This document shows, piece by piece, positions 1-5,051 of a DNA stretch of 5,300 nucleotides. Numbering within the stretch: position 1 is the first letter of the stretch; each line of letters starts with the position of its first letter. The position numbers and the translations under genes were made by a program. Under the pieces are notes generated by a model. That model was not told the origin of the DNA. It searched no databases and was given only the letters and a program-made list of their open reading frames with translations. Origin of the DNA: DAOLOF01 sp964463605 (GTDB taxonomy: Bacteria; Patescibacteriota; Microgenomatia; UBA1400; PJMF01); the NCBI GenBank assembly GCA_964463605.1, contig CAYXBZ010000047.1, positions 1-5,300 on the forward strand, written 5' to 3'.

Positions 1-99
1 ATTGAATACTGTCAGGATCATCAAATTGAGTATATCCAAAGGCAGTGCATCATGGTTCAAAGACGTCTGTCACAAAACTCAAAACAAGCTACCTTTTAG
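1..99 (+). CDS. C-terminal end of a gene cut by the window edge; possible CoA-binding-domain protein
   Basis: Frame 1 is open from the first base to a TAG at 97-99 and encodes 32 residues, beginning IEYCQDHQIEYIQRQCIMVQ. The pattern of a helix ending in a Cys, then 'gIeyI', then 'CIMVQRRL' resembles the last strand and Cys-Met motif at the end of small Rossmann-like CoA-binding (YccU-type) proteins. That is a similarity judged from memory on a very short piece, so the family call is weak. The stop lies inside the end of the convergent mazG-like gene, giving an 11-bp tail-to-tail overlap, which is plausible in a compact genome. The alternative is that this is chance open frame, since 32 codons without a stop is not significant on its own. 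Confidence 0.35.
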   Translation: MEYCQDHQIEYIQRQCIMVQRRLSQNSKQATF

Positions 100-466
100 G
101 TTCTTTTTTTCTCTTTTCAATCTTGTTTAAAGTGTACATAATCCGGTCATGCAAGTTGATGTTTTTGACTCTAGCAAATCTGATGATAGCCACTAGAATA
201 TCACCCAGTTCTTGCTCATATGTTTCATCCAACTGAGCAGCAATATTGGTTTTTTTGCGGCCGTGTTCGGCTAAATAAGCGCGAGCCATTTCACCAATTT
301 CTTCTACTAGACCCAAAATCAAGATTGAGCCATACTCTTTTGAGTAGCGCTTGCCCTTATCGATTTTATCAAGTTTTCTAAAGTAGACGTTGAAAGGAGT
401 GTTATACAGGGTGTGTCGCTCTTGATTGCTGGTTGATTTTTTTGATTGATTTGTCTTTTTTTTCAT
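89..466 (-). CDS. MazG-like nucleoside triphosphate pyrophosphohydrolase
   Basis: This 125-residue protein belongs to the all-alpha NTP pyrophosphatase (MazG/dUTPase-like) superfamily, which hydrolyses NTPs or dNTPs to the monophosphate and pyrophosphate and commonly cleans the nucleotide pool. The signature Mg-binding acidic helices are visible: an ExxE motif in EEIGE (residues 55-59) and an ExxD motif in ELGD (residues 86-89), separated by a basic loop. The helix after the second motif (residues 90-118) fits the usual final helix. The N terminus (residues 1-17) is a Lys/Ser/Asn-rich tail with no obvious fold, and the C terminus is also strongly basic. The length matches single-domain MazG proteins rather than the two-domain E. 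coli MazG. The start ATG has an AGAGGAG directly upstream. The gene is divergent from dnaG over 38 bp and overlaps the left-edge gene at its 3' end. The precise substrate cannot be told from sequence. Confidence 0.82.
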   Translation of the reverse strand: MKKKTNQSKKSTSNQERHTLYNTPFNVYFRKLDKIDKGKRYSKEYGSILILGLVEEIGEMARAYLAEHGRKKTNIAAQLDETYEQELGDILVAIIRFARVKNINLHDRIMYTLNKIEKRKKEPKR

Positions 467-468
467 AG

Positions 469-475
469 CTCCTCT
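469..475 (-). promoter_or_regulatory. Ribosome binding site of the mazG-like gene
   Basis: Read on the minus strand the bases are AGAGGAG followed by CT and the ATG. The purine tract is a good Shine-Dalgarno match. Its spacing is short if GGAG is the pairing core, and about 4 nt if GAGG pairs. No better in-frame start lies downstream before Met60. Confidence 0.55.
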
Positions 476-497
476 AATAACTTAGTAGGTTAGGCTT

Positions 498-503
498 TAT
501 AAT
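498..503 (+). promoter_or_regulatory. -10 box of the dnaG promoter
   Basis: A perfect TATAAT hexamer ends one base before the first possible dnaG ATG at 505. No recognisable -35 hexamer lies 16-18 bp upstream (the region reads TAATAA) and there is no extended TGn element. If it is the real -10, transcription would start near 510-511, so the message would begin at about the second ATG (511) with essentially no leader. That fits the lack of any Shine-Dalgarno sequence. Confidence 0.45.
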
Positions 504-528
504 AATGGATATGAGTCAAGTAAAGCAA
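499..528 (-). promoter_or_regulatory. Candidate promoter of the mazG-like gene
   Basis: On the minus strand a -10-like TATTAT occupies 504-499 and a weak -35-like TTGCTT occupies 528-523, with an 18-bp spacer. The predicted start near 493 would give a leader of about 26 nt containing the AGAGGAG ribosome site. The -10 physically overlaps the opposite-strand TATAAT of dnaG, so the two promoters would compete for one AT-rich box. The -35 lies inside the dnaG coding region. Confidence 0.3.
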
Positions 529-2376
529 ATCAAAGATGCGATTGATATTGTTGACGTGATTGGTCAGCGTCTCGAGCTTAAACAGTCAGGTTCAAGCTAT
601 CGCGCTCTCTGTCCTTTTCATTCTGAAAAATCTCCGAGTTTTTTTGTAAATCCTCAACTTCAAAGATATCGCTGTTTTGGTTGTGGCGCTCGTGGCGATG
701 TACTCGAGTTTTTACAGCAGTATGAAGGTATGAGCTTTTATGAAGCTTTGCAGTTTTTGGCTGACGAAACGGGGGTTGAGCTCAAGCAGTTCTCAAAATC
801 AAGGGATGATGAGACAAGGGAAAAAATTCAAGAAATTTTAGCTGCTTCGATTAAATATTATCATTATCTTTTAACTGATCATTCGGCTGGTGAAGTGGCT
901 CGAACATATCTCAAAAATAGGGGTGTTGTGTCAAGTTCAATAGAGTTGTTTAGTTTGGGCTATGCTTTGCCTGCCTGGGATGGGTTACTTAACTATTTAT
1001 CTCACAAAAAAAAGTTTGATCCAGAGCTAATTCTTAAGTCAGGGATGGTTATTAGAAACAGTACCGGGCGTTACTATGATCGCTTTAGAGGTCGAGTGAT
1101 GTTCCCCTTAAGAAATCATCGAGGTCAAGCAGTGGGTTTTTCGGGACGTTTAATTGAGACAAAAAAAGAGCAGGGCAAAGAAAAAATTCAGCAACCCAAA
1201 TATATTAATACTCCAGAAACTATGGTTTATCACAAAGCGAGTACGCTGTTTGGATATAGTGAGCTTTTTCAACAGATTAGAAAGAAAAAAGAGGTGATTG
1301 TGTGTGAGGGAGAGTTTGACGTCATCTCTTCTCATCAAGCTCATGTGAGTCATATTGTTGCCATTAAAGGGTCGGCACTTACGGCTCAACAGGCTAAGCT
1401 TCTTGAGCGAACTGTTGAGAAGGTTATTATCACTCTGGATTCTGATGAGGCTGGCATTAAGGCTACCAAAAGAGCAATTCAGGTTGTTAGCGAAACAAAT
1501 CTGGACTTACGAGTCATAGATTTGTCAACTGTCGTGGATGAAGCGGGTGAAGAAAAGGCTCAGGATGTTGATGACTTGGTGAAGAAAAATCCTGGACTGT
1601 GGAGAGATGTGAGTAAAAAATCGGTGTCAGCATATGAGTTTTTAATTGATGTTGCCTTTAGAAATTATGATTTCAACAGCGCTGTTGGTAGAAGAAAAAT
1701 CATTGATGAACTAGCGGGTTTAATAAAAAATATTCCTCATGAAGTTGAAAAAGATTTTTACATCAAGCGCTTAGCAGACAAACTCAGTGTCAGTACCACC
1801 ACTTTGGTTAAAGACATTGAAAAATTTGGTCAACCTAGTTCATCCTCTACAAGTACCTCTGACTTATCAGCTAAACAACACGCTGAGGGCGATCAAGACC
1901 CGTTCAAGCAACTTCAGGAGTACCTGCTGTACTTATTGTTCAATTCTCCCGATGATCAAGTGCTGAAAAATGGTAGAAGACTTAGAGAGCTTGGTTCTTG
2001 GAAGGGACAGGCTAAACATTTGCTTGATGCCCTCGATGCTTTTACTGCCGAGTACACGCTGAGTTCTTTTGCAGAGTATTTAGCTGAAGACTTAAAAGCC
2101 ACTTTGATGGATTGGTATCATCATCCTGACTACTCTCTAGATACTCGTGATTCTGTTTGGGAAAAAGAGTGGGCAAAATCCTTAAAAAAATATGAGCAGC
2201 TGTTAATCTCTCGCCAAATTCAAGAAATTAATCAGAAGATCTCTCAACTTGAAAGACAGGCAGAAGGGCAAAATGAAGAGATGATAAAAAAAACAGAGGA
2301 GTCCATAAATGATTATTTGAGCGAGATTGCAAAACTCCAGGGAAAACTTCGATTATTGTTGGTAAGTGACAGGTAA
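505..2376 (+). CDS. dnaG: DNA primase DnaG
   Basis: DnaG synthesises the short RNA primers used at the replication fork and is recruited by the replicative helicase. The protein is 623 residues, slightly longer than the usual 580-610. In order it shows a CHC2 zinc-binding domain (about 1-95; ligands C36, H39, C57 and C60 in CPFH and CFGC), a catalytic core with the family's YYDRFRGRVMFPLRN stretch (190-204) and the PKYINTPET motif (231-239), and a Toprim domain with catalytic E268 in EGEFDVI and acidic residues D312 and D314 in LDSDEAG. A Ser/Thr-rich linker (442-453) leads to a helical C-terminal region, probably the helicase-binding domain, ending in a coiled-coil-like segment (about 572-618). 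Family members usually begin close to 'MSxxxxIKxxIDIVDVI', which matches Met3 (ATG at 511) better than Met1, and the promoter geometry agrees; 505 is kept as the longest start. No rpoD follows, unlike the common dnaG-rpoD arrangement. Confidence 0.97.
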   Translation: MDMSQVKQIKDAIDIVDVIGQRLELKQSGSSYRALCPFHSEKSPSFFVNPQLQRYRCFGCGARGDVLEFLQQYEGMSFYEALQFLADETGVELKQFSKSRDDETREKIQEILAASIKYYHYLLTDHSAGEVARTYLKNRGVVSSSIELFSLGYALPAWDGLLNYLSHKKKFDPELILKSGMVIRNSTGRYYDRFRGRVMFPLRNHRGQAVGFSGRLIETKKEQGKEKIQQPKYINTPETMVYHKASTLFGYSELFQQIRKKKEVIVCEGEFDVISSHQAHVSHIVAIKGSALTAQQAKLLERTVEKVIITLDSDEAGIKATKRAIQVVSETNLDLRVIDLSTVVDEAGEEKAQDVDDLVKKNPGLWRDVSKKSVSAYEFLIDVAFRNYDFNSAVGRRKIIDELAGLIKNIPHEVEKDFYIKRLADKLSVSTTTLVKDIEKFGQPSSSSTSTSDLSAKQHAEGDQDPFKQLQEYLLYLLFNSPDDQVLKNGRRLRELGSWKGQAKHLLDALDAFTAEYTLSSFAEYLAEDLKATLMDWYHHPDYSLDTRDSVWEKEWAKSLKKYEQLLISRQIQEINQKISQLERQAEGQNEEMIKKTEESINDYLSEIAKLQGKLRLLLVSDR

Positions 2377-2388
2377 CTGATAACATTC

Positions 2389-2417
2389 TTGACAAACATA
2401 CCCATAGGGGGTATCAT
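2389..2417 (+). promoter_or_regulatory. Sigma-70-type promoter of the csoR-trx-trxB operon
   Basis: A consensus -35 TTGACA (2389-2394) is separated by exactly 17 bp from a -10 TATCAT (2412-2417). This is the best promoter in the window. It begins 13 bp after the dnaG stop, with no terminator hairpin between them, so read-through from dnaG is also possible. The predicted transcription start near 2424 gives a leader of about 14 nt before the repressor ATG at 2438, and no Shine-Dalgarno sequence is visible in that leader. Confidence 0.8.
2398..2414 (+). promoter_or_regulatory. CsoR/CstR-family operator (ATACCC-N5-GGGTAT)
   Basis: The 17-bp site ATACCCATAGGGGGTAT has perfect 6-bp inverted arms around a 5-bp centre. 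CsoR-family repressors are known to bind G/C-tract pseudopalindromes flanked by AT/TA, of this ATACCC...GGGTAT form. The site fills the promoter spacer and runs three bases into the -10, so a bound tetramer would block RNA polymerase. The gene immediately downstream encodes a CsoR-family protein, which makes autorepression the natural reading. Confidence 0.82.
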
Positions 2418-2437
2418 GAAATTGCATTTATCAACCT

Positions 2438-2695
2438 ATGAAAAATAAATCAAGTAATCTAGACCAATCAAGAATCATTACTCAGCTTAGAAGAATTTCG
2501 GGACAGGTTGATGGTATTATAAAAATGATTGAAAATGAACGAGAGTGTATTGATATTGTGAATCAAATTCTTGCTGCCCGAAACTCTCTTTCAACTGTGG
2601 GGAATGAGTTGTTGGTTTCAAAGGCAAAATTCTGTTCAAAAGATGCCGATTATGATCAACTTGAATCTATCTTAAAAAAACTTATTAAAAATTAA
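2438..2695 (+). CDS. CsoR/CstR-family transcriptional repressor (DUF156), lacking the copper-ligand His
   Basis: This is an 85-residue all-alpha repressor of the CsoR/RcnR/FrmR/CstR family, which binds G/C-tract operators as a tetramer and releases DNA when an inducer reacts with its conserved cysteines. The family core is clear: QLRRISGQVDGIIKMIE (residues 16-32), then C37 in RECIDIVNQILAAR, and C66 near the end of the second helix. Spacing from C37 to C66 is 29 residues, as in the family. In copper-sensing CsoR a His sits four residues before the second Cys; here that position is K62 (SKAKFC), and the residue before the first Cys is Glu rather than the Tyr of M. tuberculosis CsoR. A Cys pair without that His is the pattern of CstR, the persulfide sensor. 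The protein is short, with no C-terminal extension. The gene follows its own operator and precedes thioredoxin by 15 bp. DNA-binding family is secure; the inducer is inferred. Confidence 0.9.
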   Translation: MKNKSSNLDQSRIITQLRRISGQVDGIIKMIENERECIDIVNQILAARNSLSTVGNELLVSKAKFCSKDADYDQLESILKKLIKN

Positions 2696-2700
2696 GCTAA

Positions 2701-2704
2701 AGGA
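2701..2704 (+). promoter_or_regulatory. Ribosome binding site of the thioredoxin gene
   Basis: AGGA lies 6 nt before the ATG at 2711, within the 15-bp gap after the repressor stop. The good spacing supports this start and translation from a shared mRNA. Confidence 0.6.
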
Positions 2705-2710
2705 TAATCA

Positions 2711-3055
2711 ATGTCAGAAAGTAATCTCGTTTATATTACTGATGAAAATTTTCAAGACACAATTAAGGAGGCAAATAAACCAGTTTTGGTAGATTTTTAT
2801 GCCGATTGGTGTGGGCCTTGTCAAATGGTGGCTCCAATTATGGAAGAATTAGCAGAAAAATATCAAGATCAAGTGGTGGTGGCAAAAATGAACATTGACC
2901 AAAACCGAGAAACTCCAGGAGAGTATCAAGTAATGAGCATTCCCACAGTGATACTCTTTCATTGGAAGAATGATCAAGTCACTCCTCTTGCAAAGAAAAC
3001 CGGCTTTATCGGAGCTGATGTTTATACAAAAATGATTGAGGAGGCTTTGGCATAG
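2711..3055 (+). CDS. trxA: Thioredoxin
   Basis: This is a cytoplasmic dithiol reductant of 114 residues, close to the usual 105-110, with no signal peptide or membrane anchor. The thioredoxin fold is complete: the buried Asp D28 in VLVDFYADW, the active site WCGPC with C34 and C37, and the cis-proline P78 in SIPT. C34 and C37 are the only cysteines. The canonical CGPC sequence points to a reducing thioredoxin rather than a disulfide isomerase. A small difference is RETPGEYQVMSIPT, where most relatives read 'A.ky.v.siPT'. The gene sits between a CsoR/CstR-type repressor and a thioredoxin reductase, its expected electron donor, separated from the latter by one base. This context suggests the pair is induced when the repressor's thiols are modified. 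In sulfur-stress systems thioredoxins reduce persulfides, which would fit here. Confidence 0.96.
   Translation: MSESNLVYITDENFQDTIKEANKPVLVDFYADWCGPCQMVAPIMEELAEKYQDQVVVAKMNIDQNRETPGEYQVMSIPTVILFHWKNDQVTPLAKKTGFIGADVYTKMIEEALA
3038..3044 (+). promoter_or_regulatory. Ribosome binding site of the thioredoxin reductase gene, inside the thioredoxin coding end
   Basis: GAGGAGG, a near-perfect Shine-Dalgarno sequence, lies within the last codons of thioredoxin, 12 nt before the ATG at 3057. The spacing is long but usable, and the position implies translational coupling to thioredoxin. An in-frame TTG at 3036 overlaps this motif and so is an unlikely start. Confidence 0.55.
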
Positions 3056-3056
3056 C

Positions 3057-4118
3057 ATGTCACAACAAACAAAAATTGCAATTATCGGTTCTGGTCCGGC
3101 TGGATATAGTGCTGCTATCTACAATGCTAGAGCGCAGCTTGATCCAGTTCTCTTGGCAGGTCATGAAATTGGTGGTCAGTTAATGTATACCACTAAAGTG
3201 GAAAACTATCCTGGATTTAATGATGGCATAATGGGGCCAGCGCTTATGGCTGGTTTCAAGTCTCAAGCAGAAAAATTTGGAACCAAGGTAAAGTTTGAGT
3301 CGGTTTATGCGGTTGATTTCTCAAAGAGGCCTTTCAAGTTATGGACACATCACAATCAAGGAGATCTTGATCCTCTATTTTTAGATCCATCTGAATATAA
3401 AAAATTCAAGAATGAGCTACAAAAAAACCCTCATGATCTTGAGGCTGACTCAGTAATTGTTGCCACTGGCGCTACTGCCATGATGCTGGGTATAGAAAAT
3501 GAGAAAAAACTATTGGGTCGAGGAGTGAGCACTTGTGCTGTTTGTGATGCAGCATTTTTTAAAGATAGGAAAGTATTTGTGGTGGGTGGCGGCGACAGTG
3601 CTATGGAAGATGCTTTAGCTCTAGCTAACTTTTCAGATCAAGTCACAGTTATTCATCGGCGCAATGAGTTTCGAGCCAGCAAAATTATGCAGCAGCGGGT
3701 GTTAAATCACAAGCATATTCAAATTCTTTGGAATAGCGAGGTGATAGCGATCAATGGCGATAAACAACTGGATTCAATCACAGTTCTGACTGAAGGAAAA
3801 AATCAACAGCTTGAAGCCGATGGTTTATTTTTAGCTATTGGTCATCGGCCTGTGACATCAATTTTCAAAGATGAGCTTGAACTAACTCCCGATAACTACA
3901 TTGTGACTGCTCAAAGTCCAACCAAGTTGGGTGTGGAAATGGCAAAGGGTCGTCTTAATCAGAAGAAGATTGTGGCTTACCCCACCATGACTAGTGTTGA
4001 AGGAGTTTTTGCAGCAGGAGATGTGGTGGATGTTCGTTATCGGCAGGCGATTACTGCTTCAGGTATGGGAGTGGCTGCTGCACTCGACGCTGAGGCTTGG
4101 CTCTCTCATTCAAAGTAA
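3057..4118 (+). CDS. trxB: Thioredoxin reductase (NADPH, FAD) with two lineage insertions
   Basis: This flavoenzyme passes electrons from NADPH through FAD and a redox-active disulfide to thioredoxin. From the ATG at 3057 it is 353 residues, about 30 longer than E. coli TrxB. It shows the FAD-binding GSGPAG (11-16), the active-site CAVCD with C160 and C163, the NADPH-binding GGGDSA (177-182), the HRRNEFRA element (200-207) whose arginines normally bind the NADPH 2'-phosphate, and AAGD (319-322) of the C-terminal FAD motif. The extra length lies in two places: about 25 residues at roughly 98-128, just before the EADSVIVATGA strand, and about 20 residues at roughly 285-308, before the TSVEGVFAAGD motif. 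Both hold charged and polar residues. ATG 3057 was chosen because the family N terminus starts just before the first FAD strand and a GAGGAGG precedes it; one base separates it from the thioredoxin stop. Function is secure. Confidence 0.95.
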   Translation: MSQQTKIAIIGSGPAGYSAAIYNARAQLDPVLLAGHEIGGQLMYTTKVENYPGFNDGIMGPALMAGFKSQAEKFGTKVKFESVYAVDFSKRPFKLWTHHNQGDLDPLFLDPSEYKKFKNELQKNPHDLEADSVIVATGATAMMLGIENEKKLLGRGVSTCAVCDAAFFKDRKVFVVGGGDSAMEDALALANFSDQVTVIHRRNEFRASKIMQQRVLNHKHIQILWNSEVIAINGDKQLDSITVLTEGKNQQLEADGLFLAIGHRPVTSIFKDELELTPDNYIVTAQSPTKLGVEMAKGRLNQKKIVAYPTMTSVEGVFAAGDVVDVRYRQAITASGMGVAAALDAEAWLSHSK

Positions 4119-4146
4119 CGAGTTTGGTGAGTTTGATCAATCAAGT

Positions 4147-5046
4147 TTATCTAATGCTTACTTCCCACTCATCTTGAATATAGCTGATTAATTGATCTCT
4201 AAGTTCAAGATCAGAACCGGCAATAGTAAGATTTGCTTTAAGCCAGTTAATTGGATCGCCAGAATTTAGATATTTTCCGTTAGTTTGATTGATAACGATT
4301 TTTTGAGATTTTGCTAACTGCAAAATAGCATCTGTTACGTAGTACTCGTTGTTGCTAGAGTTTGGTTGCTGATTGTTAATGATGGGCAAGATATCGGGCG
4401 TCAGAATGTATTTGCTGATATTAGCTAAATTTGATGGCGTCTCTTCAGGTTTTGGCTTTTCAACAAAAAACTCCAGAAAGTTCCAATTGCCATCTTGTTT
4501 CATTTTTACTACTCCATATTGATGAAGCTCTTCCTCAGGCTTCTCGATACAACTCAATGCAGCATCTGCCCGAGATTGATGGAAGGTATCTATTAAGTCT
4601 GCAACAAAAGACTTTTTTTGATCTTCAAAATAAACCATGTCATCACCAGTTAAATATAAGAAAGCTTGTTCATGTTCAATCTCTGAAGCAGCAAGCTTTA
4701 GCGGAATCGAAGTTCCATAAGGATCTTTTCTAGATTGCTTAACAAAAGTAAACTTTGCTTTTTGATGAATATTCTTGACCTCGTCATAGAGGTGTGACTT
4801 ATTCATTTCTCCAAGATACTCTTCCAGCCTGACGTTTTCGCGAAAATAGTGAAGTGGCTGATAGTTGTTCAGATTCATGACAATAACAAACTCCCTGATC
4901 CCGGCTTTTATACAATCGTCAACGATATAGTCAATAACTGGCTTATTAAGCAGAGGCAACATCTCTTTTTGAATAGTTTTAGAGATTGGTAAAAATCTGG
5001 TTCCAAAGCCAGCACAACTTATAACTGCCTTTTTGATAGTTTTCAT
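4147..5046 (-). CDS. galU: UTP-glucose-1-phosphate uridylyltransferase-like nucleotidyltransferase (GalU family)
   Basis: GalU makes UDP-glucose from UTP and glucose-1-phosphate for cell-surface polysaccharides. The protein is 299 residues, the normal size. Conserved elements are the nucleotide-binding AGFGTRFLP (12-20) with KEMLP (27-31), the metal-binding GDD (134-136), VEKPKPEETPSNLA (195-208) and TDAI (238-241), close to the family order. Several positions depart from classic GalU: IPKEMLP is IQKEMLP, the usual GLGHAV segment is replaced by YGTSIPL (110-116), and the region around the usual 'RYDxGD' near the C terminus reads KYLNSGD (258-264). These affect nucleotide or sugar contacts, so the sugar or base used could differ from UDP-glucose. 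The ATG is 5 bp after the stop of the upstream prenyltransferase gene, so the two are probably cotranscribed; no Shine-Dalgarno is visible. Its 3' end faces trxB across 28 bp. Confidence 0.82.
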   Translation of the reverse strand: MKTIKKAVISCAGFGTRFLPISKTIQKEMLPLLNKPVIDYIVDDCIKAGIREFVIVMNLNNYQPLHYFRENVRLEEYLGEMNKSHLYDEVKNIHQKAKFTFVKQSRKDPYGTSIPLKLAASEIEHEQAFLYLTGDDMVYFEDQKKSFVADLIDTFHQSRADAALSCIEKPEEELHQYGVVKMKQDGNWNFLEFFVEKPKPEETPSNLANISKYILTPDILPIINNQQPNSSNNEYYVTDAILQLAKSQKIVINQTNGKYLNSGDPINWLKANLTIAGSDLELRDQLISYIQDEWEVSIR

Positions 5047-5051
5047 GATGA

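Noticed and set aside
1..21. Minus-strand ATG at 21 that could start a gene running off the left edge
   Set aside because: Only seven codons are visible, with no ribosome site; the plus-strand frame through the same bases is the better reading.
1150..1389. Minus-strand open frame of 79 codons inside dnaG
   Set aside because: It is antisense to the conserved Toprim-region codons of a clear primase gene, has no family resemblance and no ribosome site; a shadow frame. The same holds for the minus frame in thioredoxin (2849-3058), the plus frame inside galU (4431-4733), the plus frame in mazG (45-236) and the plus frame at the trxB end (3994-4191).
2416..2448. A 10-codon open frame (ATG at 2416 to TAA) overlapping the start of the repressor gene, a possible leader peptide
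   Set aside because: Its ATG overlaps the -10 box, so a transcript from the operon promoter would not contain it; no ribosome site precedes it.
3036..3056. Upstream in-frame TTG start for thioredoxin reductase adding seven residues
   Set aside because: It overlaps the GAGGAGG ribosome site and the thioredoxin end, and the extra residues do not fit the family N terminus.
3488..3493. GGGTAT, a single arm of the repressor operator, inside trxB
   Set aside because: No partner ATACCC arm at the required spacing; a 6-base match alone is expected by chance.
4119..4146. Possible terminator between convergent trxB and galU, from TTGAT/ATCAA arms
   Set aside because: The arms are only 5 AT-rich base pairs with a 2-base loop and no following T tract; too weak to call a terminator. 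The 28-bp gap holds nothing else I can recognise.
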